Shown here: one piece after another, positions 23,238-33,211 of the stretch
Layout of the letters: every line of letters starts with the position of its first letter
How positions within the stretch are numbered: the stretch's first letter is position 1
Source: Steinernema hermaphroditum
Lineage: Eukaryota > Nematoda > Chromadorea > Rhabditida > Steinernematidae
NCBI GenBank assembly: GCA_030435675.1
Contig: CM059623.1
Coordinates: 9,202,012 to 9,266,011, forward strand
DNA: 64,000 nucleotides
Direction: 5' to 3'
Made by a program: the position numbers and the translations under genes
Notes under the pieces: generated by a model
What the model was told of the DNA's origin: nothing
The model's database searches: none
Seen by the model: the letters and a program-made list of their open reading frames with translations, nothing else

Positions 23238-23979
23238 CTAGCTGCCACCTTGCAGAGCCTTTCTCCTCATCACCCACACCAAGAGCACTACACAAAAGAC
23301 AATACCAAACACGATGAGCACGAAGTTGGTATGTTCCATTCTGACCTGTTTCGATTGTAACTTTCTACACACCTGAAGAGGAAAACACAAGTAGATACGG
23401 TACCGTCTGACACCTACCTTCATCTCTCGTGATAACCTGATCAAACTCTCCTCGAGCTCACCGATACTCAGTGTGGTGTTCACAAGAGAGCCGTTGATTT
23501 CCTGAGATTCGCTGGCGATGGCCTTCATCTGAGAATCCAGTTCAGACCGCTTTTCCGAATCCACGGCTGTAGTTCTGGAGACGCTCTCTTGGAGATCTTC
23601 CACTCTCTTCTGGAAGACCTCGTGTTCTTTCAGTAGATCCTCTTCGAAGAGGCTCACTGTAAAGGGTTACTGTAGCATCATGCTCGCGTGCATGTGGATA
23701 CCATTAGATCTCTCCGATAGCAGTTTTGAAATCGCATTTTTACCTTTCTTCTTCACGTGGCGACATTTGGTTTTATGCGTGCACGAATACCTTCGGTCTT
23801 TCTGTAGGGTTCCTTCTTTGGAATTCCTGGAAACATCACTAGGATACCTCAGAAAAAGATCGAATGGGATCTTACTCAATGTGTGCCACTTGTTCTTGCA
23901 CCTCGATGTCCGACTGCAACAACTTCACTTTGCACTTTCCTTGTAGTTCGTGACGTTTATGTCTGCAGCGGGTCGACAT
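23238..23979 (-). CDS. Unrecognised tail-anchored coiled-coil protein
   Basis: Four exons, 23979-23876, 23826-23744, 23656-23418 and 23372-23238, give 186 aa. The N-terminal 60 residues are basic and rich in Cys and His (CRHKRHELQGKC, then CTHKTKCRH), possibly metal-binding. Residues 62-150 are charged heptad-like helix with no proline, suggesting a coiled coil. A single TM segment (FVLIVFGIVFCVVLLVWVM) lies within 30 residues of the end, followed by RRKALQGGS, so it should be tail-anchored with the bulk in the cytosol. The layout resembles SNARE-type proteins, but I see no clear zero-layer Q or R motif. It lies 602 bp downstream of gankyrin on the same strand. No family name is supported. 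Confidence 0.7.
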
Positions 23980-24580
23980 TTACGGTAGTTCCAATCGGTT
24001 TTGAATCCAAAAAATGGACTTGTACACTCTGTTACTTCGCACAAAGTTAGTGCTGTGAATAATACCGATCAAAAGCATCGCTCGTTTTCTCACTTTTTGA
24101 CTGTTTCGTTTTTTTTTCTTGAGACCCTACAGTAGTGCATGCATGTGGATCTAGAAAGGAGCTTTTTGATAACGAGATTACTGTAAGCATTTCTTAAGCT
24201 AAAGGGCTATGACAGATACACGACCGCTCCGTTTATTGGGTTTAGCCAAGGTGAAACACTCGAAGCGATCCTTCATATGGGAAACTGTCGAGACGTGTCA
24301 AGGGGTCGCTGTCTGAGTTTACCCTTGATAGGGCCCATTCGAACGAAGTAGCTAGGAGAGTAAAAGAGGCCTCTAGGGAGTCGCCTCAGTTGCTTCTCCG
24401 AAGACATCCATCTGGAACTTTATGTGTTGATGCAGAGCGCCAGAGGTCCCCCCGAAGACGCACCTCTTCCCCTCCGCCAGTGGTCGTTAGGACCTCCATT
24501 TCGCAAGGATTAAAGCGTTTACTACAAACCCAAATAAATTACCCCACAGATACACTCCAAAAAAACGGAATACAAGTAGT
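23980..24580. other. No supported gene
   Basis: This 601-bp gap between two leftward genes is long for an operon spacer. A TACGGTA word lies six bases upstream of the tail-anchored gene's ATG. I see nothing else. Confidence 0.45.
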
Positions 24581-25508
24581 TTAAGCGTGCTTCGTGGCCA
24601 GCTTCTTCAACTTCTGAACTAGCTCATCCGACTGTACGTACTCCAGTGGCTTCTTCTCGTCCTAAACACGCCAAGTTCAACGATCCCACAAAGCAGATTA
24701 TGGCACCTTGTTGCGCACATCCAGATCGGCGCCGGCGTTGACGAGATCAAACATGGCATCTTCGCAATAATCCTGACAGGCCAGGTGCCTGGAAAGGGTT
24801 TAGAATAATAGAATCAGCGTGTGGGAGAGCGCTTACAGAGGAGTGTTCCCCTCGCCGTCCTTGATGTTCACTCGAATCCCCTTTACGGCCGTCAGCATTC
24901 GGATAATCTGCAAGCAAAGCGACTATAAATGCGAAGAATGCCAGAAATCTCACGGAACGACGATTCTGCGCAGCTGCTCTGTGGAGCGGCGTGGCGCCGT
25001 ATCGATCCTGCACGTTAACGTTCGGTCCGGCTTCGAGGAGCATCTTCACGACGACTTCGTGGCCCTTCGAGGCAGCATAGTGGAGCGAGCACTGTCCATT
25101 GTTGTTGATTGAATTGATGCACACGATCGGGATACTCATCAGGTACCGTACCACATCAACACGTCCGGCGGCGGCAGCGATCATGAGAGGGGTGTAGCCC
25201 ATCTAAAAAGTACCCTAGATAACGTCGAACTCGTGAAGAAGCTTACGTCATCAGAAGCGACCGCGTCTTCACTGTTTAGAGAGGCGGCGTACTGTACGAG
25301 GGGAAGACAGCCTCCGGATGCGGCCCAGTGAATGCAAGTACGACCTGAAAAGCTACCATAGATTCTCAGAAACACAGTAGATACGGAATTTACCTGAATC
25401 ATCCTTCTTTTTCAACAAGTCAGGATTCTTGTTGATCATTCGCCTCGCTTCATCAGACTTGTTTTCGCGCAGGTATTCGTTTAATTCGTTGAGTTCCTCG
25501 GACGTCAT
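24581..25508 (-). CDS. Gankyrin/PSMD10-like ankyrin repeat protein
   Basis: Six exons, 25508-25394, 25344-25247, 25202-24954, 24907-24837, 24788-24707 and 24661-24581, give 231 aa. Ankyrin repeats run through most of the chain: GRTCIHWAASGG, GYTPLMIAAAAG, GQCSLHYAASKGHE, GATPLHRAAAQNR, GNTPLHLAC, and a capping helix near EYVQSDELVQKL. The length and repeat count match gankyrin (226 aa in humans), the assembly chaperone that binds the C terminus of the proteasomal ATPase Rpt3. A TTCCAG acceptor lies 10 nt upstream of the ATG, 155 bp from the sec-20 stop, consistent with a downstream operon position. Other small ankyrin proteins cannot be excluded. Confidence 0.8.
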
Positions 25509-25663
25509 TCTGATCAAGCTGGAACATCAATTAGCGTGAAAAGTCGAGATATGGCGATACTGCGGACGGAAACCAAAGGATCTCAAAAGACACAGCGACT
25601 TACTTATTTTAATATTTAGTAATGTACAACAAACAATAAATTAACCCGAAACCCACGAGGTTA

Positions 25664-26528
25664 TCAGAAAAGTGAAGGAAAGACTCGTTTTCTCAGTATG
25701 TACACGACGACACCGAAGTAGAAGAGGAGGGCGAGAACGATCAAGATCTTGTCGGTACATTCGCGACGACCGTATTTGGACAGTAACTTTCCACCGCTCT
25801 GAAAAAGGAGTTCAGATATTGAAGAGTAAGAAAATGGCACCTTTATGGTAGATCCCATTGTCGTGAACTGCTGCTCCGTGTCCTGAAGCATATGCGATGA
25901 ATGAATCAGGGTCGTCGTCGTCTCTTCCGAAAGCTTAAGTTGCTCGCCCATTTGAGAAACTAGCTTCGACAAGCTGTCCGTCGTTCTATTCGATTTCTGG
26001 ACCATATCGTCCCGATTCTTTGCTCTTCGCCGCAGCTCTACATCCTCAGTGTTCTGCTCGAACAGGCTTCTTCTCGACTGCTCATCTACAACAAATCATA
26101 CTCACATGCTGCAGCGGTACTGTTCCTAACTACCGATGGTTTTACTGGCCCTCAGGCTGTTTACCCGCAGATGTTCTCGATTCTTCACGAGCTCATCCCG
26201 GTGGCAGTTCAGTTCTTCGCGTAGTGCTTCACCGTCTTCCCCTCGGAAGTTCCATTTTCCCGCCAGTCGTTCCAGTTGCGCGATTTTCTCCTCTAGTTTC
26301 GATATTCCCGTCTTGATTTCGCGCGTATACGCTGTCAGTTGTTGTTGAGTTGTGGCCTTATCTAAATTCCTGAAACTGAGATGGTAAGTAGGCGGGGAAA
26401 GCGCGCTTGACTAACAGAAGATCGGTGATTTGCTTCTTCACATCGATGTCCAGTTTGGTGATCTCTTGCTCGCAGTTTTGAATGAGCAGCAAGTCCAACT
26501 TTCGATCATTCTTCTTTGCGGCCAACAT
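25664..26528 (-). CDS. sec-20: SEC20/BNIP1 SNARE
   Basis: Four exons, 26528-26416, 26369-26134, 26085-25841 and 25798-25664, give 242 aa. An N-terminal helical region precedes the Qb-type SNARE helix (RTTDSLSKLVSQ, then SEETTTTLIHSS, TEQQFTTMGSTI), then SGGKLLSKYGRRE, a TM segment (ILIVLALLFYFGVVVYIL) and RKRVFPSLF, near-identical in plan to human BNIP1, whose tail is KKRLFPFL. SEC20 works in retrograde Golgi-to-ER fusion and lies in the ER membrane. It sits between cox-17 and gankyrin on the same strand, 180 and 155 bp apart, with a TTTAG acceptor 6 nt before the ATG. Confidence 0.92.
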
Positions 26529-26708
26529 TAGTGTCTAAACCGTCAAATGCTTAAGCCATCTTCCTGTACAGATCCAAATATTTCCACAGAGACCATCTCA
26601 GAGCGCCCAACTCAAGAACATTGAGCAAATAGTTTATCAGAGTCAACAGTATAAAACTACAACGAATCTATTCTAAAGCATCGATGGACTGAGCAAATTT
26701 CGGACTAT

Positions 26709-26939
26709 TCAAACGTTGAATCCGGCGTCGCGCATGCACTTCTTGTGGGCTTCGATCAGGGCGCCACACTTTTCTTCTCCATTCTCGACGATACACTCAT
26801 CACGAGCCTACAAAACAATGAAATCATAGGAAAGTAGAGCATGACTCACCCTCTTGGTTTCAGGACAGGCGCAGCAGGGCTTCAGTTTTTTCTCCTCGGG
26901 CTTCTGCTTGCTCGATTCGCACTTCTTGGTGTCCGTCAT
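26709..26939 (-). CDS. cox-17: COX17 cytochrome c oxidase copper chaperone
   Basis: Two exons, 26939-26850 and 26807-26709, give 62 aa. The protein has the CCAC copper-binding motif ([10 protein letters not shown]) and the twin CX9C pattern ([10 protein letters not shown] and [11 protein letters not shown]) of COX17, which ferries copper to SCO1 and COX11 in the mitochondrial intermembrane space. The length matches the family. The ATG directly follows TTTTTTCAG, a strong trans-splice acceptor. It would be the first gene of the leftward operon cox-17, sec-20, gankyrin. Confidence 0.95.
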
Positions 26940-27549
26940 CTGAAAAAAACGTCATCTTTGGGAAGCTATTCTGCAAAACTAGAAGCACGTTGAGATCAAA
27001 AGTTCACAAACTCTTTAAAAAATCTTAGAATTACAAGGTGTGCATGATGCTACAAGCAAGAAGAGAACGCCTGAATCCAAGAAACATTTTATCAGTAGAG
27101 CTGATGCAGCGGGCTGATCTGCACTTGCAAAATCTGGTACCGAACGTCGTACATTTGTACTAAAATTTGACTCGATGGGGCTCCCGACGCGCTGATCAGC
27201 CCACTCGGAGACGGTATTCTGCCATAGAATTTGTCTTCTTTGCTGAAAGCCGCCCCTACCTCGGGGATATTATGCTCGATTTTTCTATGTTTAGGCTTCG
27301 GATCTCACGTGAAGTGTTCCATGTGAACGAGAAAACGTTTCCCAAAAATTGCTAAATCAGTTATATCACAGGTTCTCTTTGAGACATCGGACAATTTTAG
27401 GGAGACGTCTGTCCTGGAGGATCTTTAAAAGTAGGCTTTCCAGAAGAACCTTCACTGTCGGTGTCTATCGTCTATCTCGCGAATCTATGTCTATCCCGGA
27501 AAGTCAGTATAAGTGTTCATGCGTGCTAGTTTCAGGTACATAATTCATA
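26940..27549. promoter_or_regulatory. Divergent region between cox-17 and rpl-23
   Basis: This 610-bp stretch separates two housekeeping units transcribed apart and should hold both promoters. TAGTTTCAG ending at 27535 is a trans-splice acceptor 14 nt before the rpl-23 ATG. No other element is evident. Confidence 0.5.
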
Positions 27550-28022
<473 letters not shown>

Positions 28023-28208
28023 ACTGAGGAGTGTTATCAGTAATTGTTATTTGTTTGATAAACATTGTTGTGTTTGCTGAATTGAATCGTCTCCCGTTCA
28101 CACATGTAGCGTCCATTCGTAGCATATTTGCCGGTTCCTTCGGGTGTGAACGAGCCCGGGTCTTCGTTATCCCAGTTTCATCAGTTTCTCGTTGGTTGTA
28201 GGTGGACC

Positions 28209-29062
28209 ATGGTGGGAGTGACGGATGATGAGTCGAAGGGCGCCTGCCATCGCGCTCCAGTTCCAGAGCCGACCACCGTTAGCGAGATGGTCTTCCCACC
28301 TGGTATGCTGTCCATTTCCTACTTGAGGTGTATGAAACGTTTTAAGGAAGCGTCGTGCAGGGAACAACGGTCCTCAATCAAACTGTGACGGGGCAAGTAC
28401 TTGGGTTCGACCAAGAGCGCAAGATGCTCATCATGAGGGACAGCGCTGGACCGAAGCCCGTCATGCGCTTCCTTAACCTTGACATGGTCAATGAGAACGT
28501 TCGTCCTGCCTTGTGGGAGTCCACTCGTCAATTTTGCCTTTTCAGTTCAAGATCACCGAAGATCGCCCGAACGACTTTGTGCCTTTCAACTTCAGCAAGG
28601 CTACAGAGCAGCAGCTGAATGACCGCGTCCGCAAGGCTGTCCAGAAGCGGGAATCATCGGCCTTGATGTGCGACGTATCCATAGAAGGACAGCGAGCCTT
28701 CATCGCATTGCGGAAAACGTATAGCATCCCTTGCTATGTTGCGTTTGTAGTGCTCGTATTTTAGCCTGGATCAAGTGAAGTGGGACAACGAGAAGATCAT
28801 AGTATTTGACGGGAAGATCAGCATAGAGCCGCCGTACGACGCCGAATCCGTGAAACTTCTAGAGGCCGATAATCAGAATAACCGATGTGCCGTCGAACAA
28901 GTCAAACGTATCGTAAGTTTTCAGGCTTAAAAATGGCATCTCATGCCTCATCTTTAGTTAAACAAGCCCCAGATCCCGACTCCTCTCGCCACCACCTTAT
29001 CGCTAAAGCGCGACGACGCCGATGCTCCAATCGACCGTTCTCCCCAGATGGGCCCAAATTGA
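28209..29062 (+). CDS. lsm-12: LSM12-like protein (Lsm domain plus anticodon-binding-like domain)
   Basis: Five exons, 28209-28302, 28347-28498, 28546-28718, 28765-28912 and 28958-29062, give 223 aa. The N-terminal Lsm part has TVTGQVLGFDQERKMLIMRD and FLNLDMVNE. The second domain has SIEGQRAFIALRKT, VKWDNEKIIVFD and ISIEPPYDAE, matching LSM12's AD domain. LSM12 proteins associate with ataxin-2 and have roles in RNA regulation and circadian translation in flies. The gene starts 186 bp after the rpl-23 stop, and a TTGTAG acceptor lies 7 nt before its ATG, consistent with being the second gene of an operon. Confidence 0.9.
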
Positions 29063-30030
29063 CACTTTCATGCAAAATGTTGTGTTCTAACTAAAACGGG
29101 ATAAAATGTATGCATTGCTTTAATCCAAGTAAACTTCTTTGGTCTCGGATCCACGCTTTCTATATACGTCTATCAGGAGTTGCAGGGCTTTTTTGCAGAC
29201 AGTAGTGGTCTCGGCAGACCTCAGGTCGTTCGTTTCGTGAGCCAGAGAAATGTTATCTGATAAAATCCGTTAAAAAAGCGGAAGCTGTCGGGAAGGTAGA
29301 GTCCCAGGCGATGGCGACACGTACGTTTACTTCTATTCCACGTTGCTCGAAGCTTTTTTGCTTTGATTTCTAGGAGCTTTAGTCGTACCCGGCTGGTTGT
29401 TTCGAAATAAATACGCTACCTCTGGTACCTAAAGCGGACCTCTGGTTATCGATTGATCGTGGAATTAGAGGTCCACAGGGAATTTGAATCCGTGGTTGAT
29501 TAACCCGCTTCATATTTCACGATGAATTTAGTTGATCTGAATGGTGTGGTGACACGAGGCGCAATACCATAGAAGATACCAACTAAAAGACGTTTTGAGT
29601 TTCAGAATTCGGAGACTTGATCCAAAAGTGGCGCCGAATTCAGCCGGCTTCTCGCTCGCCCAAACGTGCGCGCGAGAGGAGTGGAATGTTTCAGCGGGGT
29701 CCTGGAGGTTTTTGTCTCTTCGTGATCTGTCTGAGGGGCTTTCGCGCTGACGCGAACAGTTTTTGTGAATCTGTGCCTACTGACTATTTATCTATGAGTT
29801 CCCATGATTGACGCGAGCTCGAATTGTTTAGTTTTTTGGCGCCGTTTCAGGGTTGTTATGCCTTCATCTGCGTTCGCTCCTTGCGGCTTTGTTTCTCATG
29901 TGAATGACGCTATATTATCTAGGATTTGTATACATCCTTGGATCGATGACCAGGGGTTTTCATTTATTTTCGCTATTTGCCGTTCGTGTTGGCACTTTTA
30001 GCTTTCTTTACTGAGATGAGTTTTTTGCAG
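29063..30030. other. Intergenic region before strd-1
   Basis: No gene is supported in this 968-bp gap. TTTTTTGCAG at 30021-30030 directly precedes the strd-1 ATG and is either a trans-splice acceptor or the end of an intron from an unseen 5' exon. Confidence 0.45.
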
Positions 30031-31344
30031 ATGATTATCCAACATCTACAGGAAAGAAGGCTGAAGATCGAGGGCCGAATCGGTAAGAAACGACCGATTT
30101 GTTCGATTATGAAATAGTTATATTTTAGGGTTTGCATACGAGTCATTTGGAGCCGCCTACACGGGAATGCGGGACGATATCGGCCGCAAAGTTGCCATCA
30201 AGATCGTCGCACTTCATTCGATGACGGAGGACGAGGTTGATGTAAGCGCTCCGTAGCCAGTCATTCTTGTAAATCCTAAGATTTAGGATCTCCGACAAGA
30301 AGCATACGTCCTCCGTTTGCTGGATCACGAGTTCATTATTGGTCCAGCAGAGTACTTCGTGAAGTCGTCACTTCTGTACTGCGTAACAAACCTGATGGAT
30401 CTCGGGTCGGTGCGAAGAATTCTAAATTTGCCCGATTACTCCCATGGTATCCCCGAAAACACGATAGCCGCGATAGTCAAGCAGTTGGCAGAAGCGCTGG
30501 AGTACGTGCACACCTGCGGAATCGTGCACCGTGGCATTCGATGTTCGCACATTTTGTGCAGCTCGACCGGTCAGATAAAGCTTGGAGGATTCAGATACGC
30601 TATTCATTTGAAGGAGGGGAATGATTGGATGGAAGAGGGCAAGCTGAACAAGACGTATACTTATACGCCGAAGCTCACTTCTCAACATTATTGGTGTGCA
30701 CCAGAAATCCTTAACCAAGATCTCAACGGTTACGACTACAAATCAGATATATACAGCGTTGGAATATCTATCTGTGAAATGGCAAACGGGATCATTCCGT
30801 TCGCCGACATGGACAACAGGCTTCAAGTGGGTTGAGTGTTTCTGGTCCCTTCTATGTTCTTTCTTTTGTAGATCCTGTTCGAGAAGCACCGAGGAATAGC
30901 CCCCCTCGTTCTGGACTGTACAAGCGTAAATCCAGATGGTTGGTGTGGTTTTTGCCATAGCTTGTCATAACATATATGATTTAGTGAGTCCTGCGGATAC
31001 CGTGTTCTGCAAGAAGAGGTTCTCTAAGTACCTCCACATTTTGGCCAAGTCCTGCTTGTCACAAGATCAGAGGGAACGGTATCACAAAGCTTAGTTTTGT
31101 GTGAACTATAATAACATTTTGCAGGCCAACTGCAACACAAGTTAAGCGCCATGAGTTCGTCAAGGAATTTCTGGGAAGGAGGCTTTCGAAAAAAGTCAGC
31201 TTCCAGAACAACTGGCCACTCGCGAAACCGCTCATGCCCGCACTGCAGGCTCCTGATGTGGAAGTCTTTGACGAAGTCATCGAACGAGGAGAACTGCACG
31301 CGGACACCGATCTGGCGCCGGAAATAGCACCGTGGCTATTCTAG
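30031..31344 (+). CDS. strd-1: STRAD-family pseudokinase
   Basis: Six exons, 30031-30082, 30129-30241, 30287-30826, 30872-30938, 30985-31078 and 31125-31344, give 361 aa. The kinase fold keeps VAIK (RKVAIKIV) but the catalytic loop reads GIVHRGIRCSH instead of HRD and the DFG site reads LGGFR, as in STRAD (HRSVKASH, LSGLR). YDYKSDIYSVGISICEMANG matches STRAD almost word for word. The chain ends in PWLF, a variant of the WEF tail that docks MO25. STRAD and MO25 activate LKB1/PAR-4. In worms STRD-1 also acts with SAD-1 in neuronal polarity. The start ATG abuts an acceptor, so a further 5' exon is possible. Confidence 0.9.
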
Positions 31345-32170
31345 TGACAGCGTATGTATTTATTTATTTATGTAGATAGAGGATAACAAAGATTTATCTG
31401 TGATTATATGTGATGATCGTTATTAAACGCAACGAGGAAACCGAAATTAGCCGGGTAAGGGGCTGTAGGACGTCCGAGGTGATGACGCGCGGTGAGTCAG
31501 GCCGTGACAATAGGATTACGGATTCGGAGACAAAAACCTGTCATTATCCTGATGTAAACACCGATGATAGTGACCTTGATTACGCACGTATATATGGCAT
31601 TTAATACACCGCAAATGAGGTTTCTGGAATCCATGGAAAACAGGCGCTTAGGGAGTGTTTGCTTTGTGTTGCTTCATGGTAAACTTCATGTGGTTCTCTG
31701 CGCTCTAACAGACGGGACTGTGCTGGATTAGACCGTCTAGACATGCAACTGTATCAAGGAATCCATGCTTAGGGCAGTCTGGGAAGTGTATTATTCTTTT
31801 GTTTAAGCTCTATGGTGAATCTGTCGCAAATTAACTTTTTGCAGACTGGAGATGCAGATGATGTCTAGTCTCTCTGACGTAGACTAACTGGAATGTCTCA
31901 GTCACAGTTCACTGCGCAATCTGCGAATTTATTTCAAATTTCGTTTCGATTTATTTCATTTACGCCTGCGGCGATTACGATGTATGATGCTTACTTCGTG
32001 CCCGCTGACGTAAGACGCGCTTCGAGGTAAATAGTAAATAATGAAATTTATTGTTCGCCATCTCGTCGGGAAAGAGTTAATTACAGTAATGGTCCGAAGT
32101 CTTATAAATAGGAAGAGCGTGGTTAGATAAATTAGGGAGTCACTCGTAGAGAGAGGGCGACTGCGGGGCT
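31345..32170. other. Convergent 3' flanks, no gene seen
   Basis: The region separates the ends of strd-1 and the ZIG-like gene. A (TATT)n tract at 31356-31371 just after the strd-1 stop is probably 3' UTR. I see nothing else. Confidence 0.5.
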
Positions 32171-33211
32171 CTAGTTGGTCAGCAGGACGATCGTCGACTC
32201 GACGGCGTCGGTACCGAACTGGTTCGTGATGGAGCACTGGAAGGTCATCGACGCTTTCTCGATGCCGGACGCGTCGATCAGAAGGTCGTTGTTGGGGAGC
32301 TTCTGCAAGGAGACTTTTAGTGTTGTCGCTGGAGGGGTGGGTACCTGGACAAAGGCGAACTTCTCTATGGCGTGGAAGAAGTCGCCCTGGTCGTCGGCGA
32401 CGGCCCACTGGACGAATCCGGCGGGGCCCTTCGAGCGGCACTGGAGCTGGATCTTGTTCTGCTCCACCTCGAGACGCGAGCTGGTGTAAAGCGAGATTAA
32501 GGGTGCCAGGGCGGCCTCCGGGGCGCAGGAGCCGGCACCGACGGCCCTCGGGAGTACGGCGACCTCGGCGTGCGCCTCGACGAAGCCCTTGCCGCAGGGG
32601 TTCTCGGCACGACACGTGTAGACGCCGGCGTCGGCCTTCGAGAGGCACGGAATGCGGAGGCGCGCGTTCTGGATGGACATGCCTAGCCACTCGGCGGAGC
32701 GGCGGTTGGCGATCGCCTCGACGACCGGCGCGTTGTGTCTTTCGAGGAGTGTTCCGTTGTGGAACCACTCGACGGCTGCCTGGGGCGAGCCGAAGACATT
32801 GCACTTGAGCGTCACCATCGAGCCTTCGGGCTTCGCTGTGCTCTCCATCGTCTCCTCCATCGAGATGACGGCGCCGTCGAGCAGATTCTGGCACATGAAC
32901 GGGAGCTGAAAGCAGGCTACCGTAATCCTGCAGGGCAGGTGGTAAAGGACAGATTTTGGTGTTTGTGCGGGTCACATCATGTTCAGAACAACTTCTTAGA
33001 TATGCAAACTCAACACCTGTCGATCTTGAGTTTACTCCAGCCCTACGCTGCTGTTTACAGCTTCTTGGAGCTGTTTGTTCGCCATCTACCAGGTGTTCCA
33101 CTCATAACCGATTAAGCTCTGAGGTGCGAAGGTGTCGGGGAGACTTACCGTAGCCGAGAAGGCGACATGAAGGCAGAAGACGACGGCCACCAGGGCTGAG
33201 AGGCGAATCAT
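32171..33211 (-). CDS. Secreted two-Ig domain protein (ZIG-2/3/4-like)
   Basis: Three exons, 33211-33149, 32905-32345 and 32302-32171, give 251 aa. Exon 1 is almost exactly a signal peptide (IRLSALVAVVFCLHVAFSAT). The first Ig domain shows VTLKCNVFG, VEWFHNGTLL and DAGVYTCRAENPCG. The second shows IQLQCRSKG, VQWAVAD and a C-terminal MTFQCSITNQFG. There is no TM or GPI tail, so it should be secreted. ZIG proteins of this form maintain axon position in worms. ATTTCAGAA before the ATG is a trans-splice acceptor. Which ZIG paralogue this is cannot be judged by eye. Confidence 0.85.

Noticed and set aside
32320..32808. Rightward Arg-rich ORF of 162 codons
   Set aside because: It is antisense to the central exon of the ZIG-like Ig gene, which has signal peptide, Ig motifs and correct splicing.
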